Of a stretch of 64,000 bases of DNA, positions 34,374-45,203 are shown one piece after another. Origin of the DNA: Marasmius tenuissimus (Eukaryota; Basidiomycota; Agaricomycetes; Agaricales; Marasmiaceae); contig JAQOTA010000052.1 in assembly GCA_029532415.1 (NCBI GenBank), forward strand, positions 1,240,001 through 1,304,000, given 5' to 3'. The notes under the pieces are model-generated. The model saw only the letters and a list, made by a program, of their open reading frames with translations, searched no databases and was not told where the DNA came from. Every line of letters starts with the position of its first letter. Position 1 is the stretch's first letter. The translations under genes and the position numbers were made by a program.

Positions 34374-37041
34374 ATGATTTTTGACCAAGGAAACGCCCCA
34401 CATCTAAAGTCATGGCTGGTCAGAACTCTCGAACCAATGTAGGTTCGCATATTTTGTCCTGTCGTCCACTCTTGCTAATCTTGTTGCACAGTTGCGACGC
34501 TGAACCTGGGGCACTCGCAGAATATATATTAGCCCTCCTGCAGCATAATGTCGCGGAGAATGAGATGAGAAAGGAATTGGCCTCACAACTGGACGAATTT
34601 CTTGAAAAAGGTGCGTCGTAAAGGATGCTCGTACACTTTCTGTCCATCTAACATATCCTTAGAGTGTGCAGCCTTTATTGATACTCTGTTCACGGCTTTA
34701 CGGTCAAAGTCGTATCTGCCATACACCACATCATCTCCGCCGTCGTCGAGTAAAACACTCGATGCCGGAATACCCATACCTCTCGACGGACTCTTATCAA
34801 CACCTGAGGGTAGTAGAAAAAGAGCTCTTGAACAAGATGACATCGAGGGTGGGCCACCACCAAAGGGTCCTCGGCTTGAATCCGACGACCATTATTCACG
34901 GTACAACAACTCAGGACACGATCCGAGATGGGGAAACAATAGAGGAGGGAGGTCGCAGGGAAATGGTTTTAGGGACTCTCGTATGGAGGGCAGGTCGGGG
35001 TATCATCCACCCGACCAGAGGAGAATTTGCAGAGATTATTACAGTGCGTCCAATATGCTTCTAGTTTTCGAGATACTTACAACTGGTACAACAGACCAGG
35101 GCTACTGTTCTCGCGGAGCATTGTGCAAATACAGCCACGGAGAAGACGCCATCATTCCCTCACAGATGTACATGAACAACTCTATGATGCAGAGTGGGAT
35201 GCCCTTTATGCCTATGTTCGCGAATGGATTCGGTATGATGGGAGGAGGAGGACCCATCACAGCATACGATCCACATGAAGCGAAAATGGACATGAGACCA
35301 ATGGGTAATAACCGGCAAGCACGACCCGCCGTGCTACCAAGGATGCAGAACGAGGAAGGCGGACACGCTGTTCACAGTACCCACGTATCGGGAGAGTTAC
35401 CGGTCATCCAAGATCTCACCCCGGAGGTTGCGCATCACGAAGTAACTCCCAATCCTCAACATCATTCATCACACTCTTCCATACCTTCAGAAAGCAGACC
35501 ACAGTCGTCACAACAAGCCGACCACCCCATGGAGTCCGTTCGACCAAATTACCCTGATAGGACATTGCAATCGGATGTTCCTGATGTCAACATGCTCCCC
35601 CCAGAACGACATAGACCAGCGAGCAACGGGTTCCGTGGAGGTGGACGCGGGCGAGGGGGTGGCCCAGGAAGTTTCCGACCCGAAAGACGGAAAGACAAGA
35701 CACTGGTTTTGGAAAAGATTCCCGACGACAAACTAAGCCTGGAGCATGTCAACGACTGGTTCAAGCGCTTCGGGACGGTAACCAATGTTGCCATCGACCA
35801 GGCGAACAGCAAAGCACTTGTCAGCTTCTCGACACACGAGGAGGCCTTCGCCGCCTGGAAGTCAGAAGATGCCGTTTTCAATAACCGGTTTGTCAAGGTC
35901 TTCTGGCATAGGCCAATGGAGGGTCAGGGCCAGGCAGGGCAACGAATGCTAGCAGCATCCGCTTCCGCCGTCTCAAGAACTAAAGAGACACACCAAACTC
36001 CAAAACCTGCGTTTGGACCGCAATCCTCCGCCACCAACTCGACCCCGACGAATCCCTTGGCCATAAAGCAGCAGAAGCTCGAGCAGCTGATATCGGAGCA
36101 AAAGGCACTAATGGGGTCCCTGGACGGAGCTCAGCCAGAGGAGCGTAAAAACGTTATGGCTCGTCTGCGCAAGCTCGATGAGGAAATGAAAGCCATCACG
36201 AGCGCCCAGCCATCGACACCAGCAGACGCTAAGGAGGACAAGGAAAAAGAGCGCCTTGACAAGGAACTCGAAATGCACAGTGTCGCCAACGGGAGCGGGG
36301 AGGATGGGAAGGAAACTACTGAAGAATTAAAGGCGAAGTTGGAGAAACTCAAGGCCGAGGTGCGTTCAACGCTCCTAACATCGCAGCATTTTCGCTAATG
36401 ATGAACTCAGGCTGCTAGCTTAGGCATACCCGATTCTCCTGCAGACGGTCATCATACTGGCACATACCGTCCATACAGGGGTCGTGGCCGAGGGTTCACG
36501 AGGGGCGCTTTCCGAGGCGGCCCTCCCAGAGCTAGTATGAAGCTCGATAACCGGCCAAAGAGGCTGTTGGTCAAAGGTGTTGGTGCCGAAGGGTTACAAG
36601 CCGTTCGGGATTGGTTCGAGGTGAGCCTTCGTTTACGACCCTTCCTTCTTTACGCCGAGTATTGAGCGAAGTATCACAGACAACGGGGCAGATGGAGTCT
36701 GCAAATACGACCGAAGACGGTGATATAGTTGTGTCGTTCAAATCGCGCCATGCAGCGGAGCAGGTACGTTCGGACGTTGTCCTTTACGCACAAAAATACT
36801 CACCAGATAATAGGGCTTGGCGAAGGGTACAGACATACCTGTCGTAGGAACCGTGCAGATAACATGGCATTCAGGCGCTGCCCCGCCTATACCACAAAAA
36901 ACTACGACTGAGCCCTCGAATCCTGACACAAAATCGGAATCAGGACCGAGAGAAGCTTCTCCCGCTCGCTCGACACACCATGAAGAGGAAGTGGTGGCTA
37001 GCGGTTGGGGTGGTGATGATGATGGCATGGGGATGATCTGA
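34374..37041 (+). CDS. RBM26/RBM27-type RNA-binding protein (PWI-like, CCCH zinc finger, two RRMs)
   Basis: The correct start is the ATG at 34374: its exon reads MIFDQGNAPHLKSWLVRTLE, then P, and joins over the intron 34439-34491 to ICDAEPGALAEYILALLQHN, the PWI-like N-terminal fold of RBM26. The ATG at 34412 is in another frame. A CCCH finger of C-x8-C-x5-C-x3-H form is split by an intron (about 35042-35095). RRM 1 reads KTLVLEKIPDDKLSLEHVND, then RFGTVTNVAID; an RGG-type stretch (GGGRGRGGGPG) precedes it. A coiled coil and a second degenerate RRM (RLLVKGVGAEGLQAVRDWFE) follow. It ends GWGGDDDGMGMI. RBM26/27 and fission yeast Rmn1 act in nuclear exosome targeting of polyadenylated RNA. Confidence 0.9.
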
Positions 37042-37249
37042 GGGGTGCACCTCGCCGCATTGTTTGTGTAATATCTACAACCCACCATGTAATACTGTGC
37101 GCCAGCTCAAGCTGAACGAACCAAGCCTTGCCCGCACTTGCTGCGGGCTCATCTCATATTACTTTGTTTTATGCAAGTGGTGGGATTTCGTGCGTCGATG
37201 AGGCGCGTGAATTCGGTGTTATACAATTGTGCAATAGGGCTACCTATCC

Positions 37250-40200
37250 TCAGTTCTGAATGGTGCCATTCAACCGGATGTCTCTACTGCTTGCTCCAAT
37301 TGCAATTGTGGCTTGACCCGACGGGATCTCCCAGCGTTGGGTGTTTGTGTTCCAAACCGAGAAGTCAAACCGAGATAGTTGCATTGAGACGCTCTTGCTT
37401 TGTCCGGGCGCAATGAAGACGCTATCGAAACCCTTCAAGTTCCGTGGTGCGGCATTCGCTGATGATGGGAGAGTGATGTACAGTTGCGGGACCTGTAGTA
37501 TGGCTCGACTTAAAGGATCTACTTCCAGCACGAAGTGATCTTACCTCATGCCCGGCAACAGAGCCGCTGTTTTGAACGTTGAAAGTAACAGTAACCACCT
37601 TCTGGTGCAATCTAGGGCCAAGTCAGTATATATTGCGGACATCCCTCGACGTAAGCCACCCACCCAGAGTCCAACGAGGAGCCGGGCCCAGAGGTTGGCG
37701 TTCGCCCACCAGTAGAACCGCTGATGGAAAGCCCCGAGTACGTGAAGTTAGTGTATGATAGCCCAAAACCAAATTCAAAGCGGGGCTGGATGTTCGCTGC
37801 AGATGAAAGTCAGTCTTGGACGTTTCATTCGAGAAGACCCCCTTACATTGATCGAAATGTCTGTAGTCCACAAAGATACCTTCAAGAGCATCTGTTTCAG
37901 AAGCAGTGGAACGAATCAAGTGTGTGGGCAGACCTTCGCTGTAGTTGATTTCGGCGACATTGTTGTCGTATACAACCTTGGCGGAGTAATCGTTTATGCT
38001 TTTCCCGATGGTATAAGGCAGACGACCGCTGCGCGAGATTGGTGTCAGGACAGGGATCGGCGCGAGGCTCGCACACCCATGTATTCACCTTGGGTTATAG
38101 GCGCCATAGAGGATATCGGTGACGGCGTTTCCTGGAGGAAGCATAACCTCAGCTTCGACAATAATAGATATAGAATGTCACGAACCAGCTTCCTGGCCCG
38201 GAAGACCATTCCAAACCTTAAGACAAAATCAGCCACTGATCAGAGTCACAGGTTGGACGAAATGGGCGTACCACCGCGGTCACTGAAGCGGGCGGTCAGT
38301 ATACAGATGGTAGTTTCATTTCGATGTGCGCACCATTGGCATTAGTAACCCAAGCTTCCATGTCGATCTGGCCAACACTGTTGACGGCCACGATAGTGTT
38401 GGGATTGACGCTCGCCACCGCTTGAACCAATGCATCCTGGGGCGGTTGAGTGTTTCGTTCCAGTGTGGCTGTTATAAGGAACCTACCCCATTATGCCATG
38501 CCTTGAGGTCGTTCCGGTCACCGTCGTTGCCTTCAGATTGTGAGTCCCAAAACTTCTCAAGGGATTCAACTGCGGTCACCTTCTACGGTTATGTACCCTT
38601 CTCCGGAATCCGCTATAGAGAGATAGGACAGGACTTCAGCATACGAGAATGTAGAGTATTTCCGAATGATAATCACCAGTGATGAACACTATGGCGACGT
38701 CCTTTCCTCGGGCGGCGTTTCGGGCGGCGTTGAGGTCAGAATCACTCAACGACGAGGAGACAGTGGTACCGTCCGTGCGAGCGCGAGCTGTGATTGCAGA
38801 GAGCGGCTGGTGTTGGTTTCGAAGATTGAGTCGCGGACAAAGGACAAATAGGAACGACACACATCAGTCAAGTAAGGGAAGTCCGCTGTTCCACTGCCCC
38901 ATCCTACAAATCGGTTCATGGTTTGCCTCGAAGAAAATCCAAGGAAGATGCTCACCCATGGCCAGAACTCCGTCGTTTCCTCCTCGGTCAGTGTATCTAA
39001 GATTTGGCCATGTTATAACTTCGCGTCGCTGTCTGCTCTGGTCAAACCATCTCACCCATTGGGTCCTTTAGAACTTGGGCCTGCTCCATTTCCAATGACT
39101 CCTATTGTTTTCGGCTTCTGTAAAGGCAGAGTGTTGCGGGAATTCTTCAATAGTACCACGGAGGCCCTGCCAATTTCTCGGATCACGCTATGGCAAGAAA
39201 GATGTTTAGCGTTATATAGTTATCTTCGAGAGTTTGAACAGACTCTTTGTGGTTTCCTTGCACGTTTACGTGGGAGTTTCCGGGGCCATTGATGTTCCAT
39301 GAGTCAAAGTTCACGGCGGGGAACCCTGAATCTTGTTTGAGTAAGTACCTATCATAGCATAAGCACCATGTACAAGAAGCTTTTGTCGGTGACATACCAT
39401 GCCGCAAGGATACGGGTGGCCAGATCCTGCCACGGTGTCAGTCATGTTCAACGGAATCCCGAAAGTCAGTCGTGCCACTCACATCAATACGGCTTTGCGA
39501 GACCTGTCCGTTGTTGACTGCCTGGACGAGGGTGTCTCCGAAGTATCTGTTTGAAAGTCCCCGTGAGGGTCATGTAGCAAGGGATAAGAAGTCTCCTAAC
39601 GTGGTACCAGAACCGAAGGTGATATCGCCAGGCATTGTCATCTACGCCTACCCGTTCAGTGGAACGCAACGTCGATTCATCAGTTCGGAACCCACATCTA
39701 AACCTTTGTTCACGGACAAAGTCGAATGAGTAGCGGCCCAATCTAGGTTCAGCAGCTTCGTGGTCAGAATATATCCCTGATAGTCCTATCGGGCTTGAAA
39801 TTACCAGACATAGTGTCTGGGTTGTTATTAGTGCGGCGTCGACAACAAAATGTTGTGGAACATACACCCAGGGAATCCAAACTCCGACTTTAATACTCCG
39901 TTTAACATCTTGTCATTCTCGCAGGCGAAGGAGCCGTTGACTAGGGATAGAAGAGTTGAGTAGATTTTCAATGCCGACTCCGATCGATTACTTACTCTTG
40001 TCTTCGTGTGGCAACAGGATGGATGGGTGGGGAAACACAGTGAGATCCTGTAAATGGATTTAGCTGGCGGGCATTCTTACTGTAGCTGCACATGACCGAT
40101 GCGACATTTGCTTGAACACTGCGTAAGAACTTGGAAGCGCTCTTCAACAAACGGCTTTGAAGGTGATAAACAGGAACAAAAACGTACGGGCAGCGCGTAG

Positions 40201-41362
40201 ATTTCGTGTTGCTGATGTGCAAAGTAGCTTCAATGTGAGTGAAGCATAGATATCTTGAAGAAGCCATACCGTTCTGGAAGGGTTGTGAGTAATCCTGGAG
40301 GAGAAACTGAAATCGGGAGTTGAGTAACCTATCATCGACAACAGACGAACTGCTTTCACGAGCATGCTCTTGTTCGTTATTAATGTAGTGTTTGGCACAC
40401 GCTGCGGAAAAGCCTTGAGTTACAGGCACGTAACTGAGAGGCCCATCGTTCATACCTTGAACACCTTGTGACTGGATACCCATGATAGTCTCGTATGCGC
40501 CCTCACCCGAGAGGTACGGGTCCCCACCGAATCTGTCGAATTTCATTAAAACCGGTCAGTGAAGGGCTAGAGCCTGGACTGACCCCTCCCAGTTACGACC
40601 ACCAGCAGGAGCGCGCGCAATGTTCATCATGGGACCAAGGGCCACTGCAGAGTTCATACGTTTCAATGGATAATCTTCAGTCCATGAAGTGAAGCACTCA
40701 CCATTTATTCCCTTTCCTCTGAATTCTTGGCCCATGGCAGCTCCACGCTGTCGAATTAATGTACGGTTGAATGTCGCAGCCGCATTGATAGCGCTAGAAA
40801 GTGGTTGGATCAGTCCAGGATGGTTTCACTGAGGTCGTCTTCCACATACGCTGGAAACGCCGAGACAAGATCCGCGAATCGCACTCCCAAGGGACTGTCT
40901 GTAGAACGTGTTGGATCCGGATGATGCTCCGACTGTTAGAAAAGCTTTTACCTTGTAAGCACAAACCGGGGAAGTTGATCGAGGAGATGGCAGGGGTGTT
41001 CCCAACGCAATGTCCTTTCATCCATCCGACGCCTGGGTTCAGTGGTGTTTATCAGAGATGTCGTAGGGAGGTACACCGGATCGTCGAACGACATACCGGT
41101 ACCCAAGTTAACCTTGTCCTTCAGCGACAATTTGGCCACAGCTGCCTTTGCCTGTGAAAAGCAACGACGTTCACGGCTCGAGCGATGGGGAAACCGAGTT
41201 GGGCGCAACTAACCTTTGTGTAGGCGGCAGCCCATTCGGCTGCAAAAGGACATGGATGAGAACCATGACCTGAGAGCTCTGCAAAAGAAACGGACCTGAA
41301 GGTTGCTGTGCAGCAGCAGTCGCACCAAGCGCAAGAATTCCGATTTGCAACAGACCCACCAT
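37250..41362 (-). CDS. Beta-glucosidase, glycoside hydrolase family 3, secreted
   Basis: GH3 beta-glucosidases release glucose from cellobiose. The N-terminus [20 protein letters not shown] is a signal peptide. Later blocks are [87 protein letters not shown], and the catalytic region rebuilt as [20 protein letters not shown], where Asp of S-D-W is the nucleophile. The C-terminal fibronectin-III-like domain reads [20 protein letters not shown] and ends IRLNGTIQN. Many small introns are present, including a 12-base exon at 39805-39816. The join of signal peptide to the mature protein near 41240-41330 is unclear: the signal-peptide frame and the [13 protein letters not shown] frame differ and no intron of normal length links them while keeping all of the signal peptide. 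Confidence 0.87.
39805..39816 (-). other. 12-base microexon at the beta-glucosidase active site
   Basis: Between a 49-base intron (39817-39865, GTATGT...CCCAG) and a 62-base intron (39743-39804, GTAATT...CCTAG) lies a 12-base exon. With its flanking bases it supplies Tyr-Thr-Met-Ser and the first base of the nucleophile Asp codon. Only this model gives an uninterrupted F-P-G-Y-T-M-S-D-W. Confidence 0.75.
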
Positions 41363-41761
41363 GGCTTTGCGGTCAAGAGATTGGGATCCTGGAACGTCGG
41401 CCTATAAGTAGCTGGTCGACGTATGCTTGGCCAGTATGAACTTCCATGAGATAAACCTCGGAACATCCAAGCAGATTCAAGCACGTCGTCGAAGGCAGTA
41501 AAACGGAGATACCACGGCTGATCTGCGTACCATCTTCTGCGATCACGCCCCCCACTTGTGAAGCGCGAACCATGTGGCGAACCTTGCGTATTCGGTTTCA
41601 CCGAACGAACAAGGAAGTGTGCATATACAATAGCATTAGGGTATTGTAACCGGAAGAGATAGCGAATTATTCGTCCAACGTCCAAGAGCAACTCCTACAG
41701 TCCAGTATTAGTACGATGATAAGCAAAATGAATATCCAGTAGATTCATGTTGTCCGTGACA
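41363..41761. other. Intergenic region, 399 bases
   Basis: The promoter of the beta-glucosidase gene and 3' flank of the oxysterol-binding protein gene. I see no gene. Confidence 0.4.
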
Positions 41762-44403
41762 TCACCACAGTGGCTTCATGTCAACGCCTTTCCACCCGTT
41801 CGCTCGCGCCTCCCAATATCCACCAGCATAAACCCACTCCTCTCCTTGTTGTTTAAACCACCGGGGCTTCTGATCGTTCCCGAGCCGTCTTCGTTCGCGC
41901 TGAGCCTCTTCTATTCTTACTTTCTCCGCTTCTGCAGCATCTAAATCCCCTTCTTCCAGAGCTCGTACGTCTGTTCTCAACCGAGAGTCAGTTGGGGGTA
42001 ACTTGTCCGCGATGTCAGGAGTAATTTCGTTCAACGTGATGCTGAAGGACGTAAAGCCGTAATAATCATGCGTGCTCTTAGGCCAAGGAGTAGCTCGCCA
42101 GAGCACAACGAAATGAGAAGAATCTACTTCGTGGGACATCTGTTCGTCCCATTTCCCTTCGATTTTGGCAACTGTTTTACCGGAGGCATCTTGGATGGTT
42201 CCCGACACCACGTTGGACGCGCCCCAATAGGAGCTTGGCTTGAATTCGAGAACGCAACGAGTGTTGTCCGTGGTATTCTGGATGACCATGTTGCCGACAT
42301 GCTCAAGATACTTGGTGCCGACCATCAGATTCCTCATAAAGGACGAAGGTTTCTTCCTGAAATGACGTGAGCAAAGGTGATATTACACGTTCTGTTCGAA
42401 CCAACCATTGATAGTGTTCCTTTCCGATCTGGAGATGAGTGGTGCCGAGAGGTATAATTTCGAAACTCTTTCCTGGTGTTCAAGCATCGGTAAAAGTTCG
42501 GCTTGTAGAAAAATACTCCAATTACCCCAGAATTTAGTTTTACCTGCAGAGGTCGCCGTGAGGTCCCAATTGCTCCCTTCTGCATGGTATGCCATTTCCA
42601 CGGGGTTGTGTCGCACCTTTTCCGCGATGAACTTCATCCGAGTGTCTTCAAAGGTTTCTCCAAGCATCGGGTTGCTGTGGGTTGGCTGAAAAAGATGCGG
42701 ACACAATAAATGAACAGTGACTCACAATCCCTTCCGACCAGTGCGATGGCGTGTATGAGCATAGCTGGAAACTGCGAATGCAGCAATATACTGGAATCGT
42801 TTGATTGAATCCGACTCCCCAGCTGCCTGATCTAGAAGCTCAAAATACTCCAGCTCCTCCGCCGCTCTCTGCAAGAGAGTGAGAGGCTCGTTGAACGTGA
42901 CGGGGAGGGCGATGGTCGAAAGATCCTGCCGAGCGACTTCAATTTTCGTTGGGGAGAGCGAAACTGTGTGCTCTTACCTTTCCGACGTTCTTTTTCAACA
43001 CCGTGAACAGACTTCCCTCGTCTCCAACGATGGGTGCCGGTAGGCGCGTCCTCCTTACTACAGCTGAGGTCTGTGGGGATGACGGGGTATCGGCTGGAGT
43101 ATCTGTGGTGGGTTCGTCGTTCACAGATTCCATGTCGGTGTCAAGACTACTGGTGTCATCAACCCGCAAGTCACTTTGGCTGTCACTAGTGAATCGACTT
43201 GGTTGTTCACTGGCATCTGGAGAAGTCGTGTCCATGACAAATACTTCCGCGCCTTCGTGACCTTCGGACGCGTCGTACCATTCGTTCACGCTGTCGGTTA
43301 TCGTGGTCGCGATGGAAGTTCGTTTCGAGTTACGAGTTAAGGGTAAAGAGAACCTGCCCGACTCGTTGTCCTCTGCGTCATGCGACTCTTCTTCTTCTGT
43401 TGTCATCGGTAAAGGGGAAGGATGCCCTGAGTGCATGCCTGACATTTCGAGTGGCGAAAGACCATGGAATGATTTCAAAAGGGTCATATGTTGGGTTTTC
43501 AGTGATCCCAAAGCTAGTCGAACCCGTTGTTCCGCAGTTTGCGGATCGACTATATCAACCTTCTGGGCGTCGTCGTGATGGTGTGCTACGCAGATAATCA
43601 ATCGATTGGGGCAATTCAGAGAATCGGTGAAACAAAGTTACTCTTCTTGAAGATACCAAACACAGATCCGCTCTCCCTATGCTTGTCCTTCTCGTGCTTG
43701 GAGCGTCCCACACTGAGGTGTTTCTTCGAATGTGACTCCACGAATTCATTGAACGCGTCCTCTATCTCGTTCAATGTCTATGGACAGGTTGAGAAGCTTG
43801 GCATGAGGGAGATGAACGCTACGTACCGTATTCATCTCCTCAACGATCAGTACAGATTTGTTGAGCATCAGGCTGTCTTGCCGAGACTTTCTTACGCTCG
43901 CCGATCTACGCGCGTCAGGACCAGGTGCAGAGAATCGCCTAGGGGTCGAGATTCAGCCGAAATCACCATTACTTGTCAAGGAATAGATGAAGCACCTGAA
44001 GGCAACCATCCAACGAGAAAAGTCTTCGGTACTCAGACATTTCATATGGAAAGTAGCATTGCTGGAATCGATATGGATGTCTTTGCGACCAGGGGACGTG
44101 GTAATTGCTGCGGTGTGTAGGATGACCTGGTCCCGAATTGGCTGGCCAGGCTCGAAAGAATAAGTGAGGAGTCCAGTCTGATAGAGAGTGAAATAACGTC
44201 GAGCAAAGCCTAGCTCGCAAGTTAGTACCTCTCGTTCTCCAAAGGAGTGATATAATACCTTGCATCTTCTTTCTGCGCTTCTTTAACACCCACCCTTCTT
44301 GAATGACGACAGAGTGGACGACAGACTCTGGGGTACTGTGTGGGAGGCCATAACCGAGAGTAGCTCGAGCTGCAGCGTATGCATGGGGTTTGTGTGGATT
44401 CAT
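41762..44403 (-). CDS. Oxysterol-binding protein with PH domain and ORD (OSH type)
   Basis: These proteins move sterols or phosphoinositides at membrane contact sites. A PH domain comes first: VIQEGWVLKKRRKKMQG, a basic beta-strand continuing FARRYFTLYQTGLLTYSFEP and ending near MKCLSTEDFSRWMVAF. A long acidic Ser/Thr linker holds EWYDASE (43263-43283), close to the FFAT motif that binds VAP proteins of the ER. The ligand domain has NPMLGETFEDTRMKFIAEKV, YHAEGSNWDLTATSAGKTKF and KPSSYWGASNVVSGTIQDAS, and ends GWKGVDMKPLW. The family signature EQVSHHPP is replaced by EKVRHNPV. Start at 44403 gives MNPHKPHAYAAARATLGYGL; an upstream ATG at 44549 opens a frame that stops before this exon. Confidence 0.88.
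43263..43283 (-). other. FFAT-like motif in oxysterol-binding protein
   Basis: EWYDASE resembles the FFAT core E-F-F-D-A-x-E, in an acidic Ser/Thr-rich linker between PH domain and ORD. The aromatic at position 2 is Trp instead of Phe or Tyr. Confidence 0.55.
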
Positions 44404-45203
44404 GAAGGACGTCAAGCTGGCATAAAGATAGGAGGAGAACGCTGCACCTCAGAGGCTACGGACTCGTCACTGTCAGGGTCGGCGCTGAAGGCGATGTCCA
44501 AAGTAAGCGCCGACAACGTCACCAAAGCCAAGCTTAGACGCCCGCCCATGATTTGTCAACTTCACCGTTTAAGCCTGGTCTCCTTAGCCTGGTGTCCTAG
44601 GGTATCCTCTGCAAATGTATCCGACAGCTCGACTGTGCGTGCGCCTTAGTTTGAGTGGCAATGATCCCCTTGATATGTTACGGCTTGATGTTGTGCTGAG
44701 CCCTTGCCTCCGCGTCACACACTTCGTACGGATATCGACCGGTCGAGTGATAGATGTCTGACACCCAACCTCGTTACGAGATTCTTCCCGCGAGGCTCAC
44801 ACATTAACCGATTCATGATAATTAATGAGCGTTGACAATGACAACGAACCCTGCATCGATGAGTGAGTCAATCGCAATCCAATCGCTGCCAATTGGTGTA
44901 GGTCCTCCCAGTGTCCCAGAGAGAGCACTTGCGGAAGACTTTCTTATCTGACTCATCGTATACGGCCATGAAAGGAATACTCGGGATTCTGTAATGGTTC
45001 TGCATTGCGACCCTCCATTGAGTCTCATTGAGTACGGGACCAAGGTGGTTGGTGTCGGCCGGTCTGTGCACGATCGATGGGATCGGTCGGGCCGATCTGG
45101 GCCGAGTTATGATTAGAGATCTTAAAGTTTGATCCAGCTCATCGCAACTCACCCTCTCTCTCTTCCCTACCACAACCATCTGATAGATTCGCCAGTAAAC
45201 ACA
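44404..45203. other. Intergenic region, 800 bases, divergent promoters
   Basis: It separates the divergent oxysterol-binding protein and 6PGDH genes. An inverted repeat GATCGG-N5-CCGATC sits at 45081-45097, about 110 bases before the 6PGDH ATG. Open frames here (for example 44868-45179 minus) have no family resemblance. Confidence 0.45.

Noticed and set aside
44868..45179. Minus-strand open frame upstream of 6PGDH
   Set aside because: It lies in the divergent promoter region and has no similarity or splice partners.
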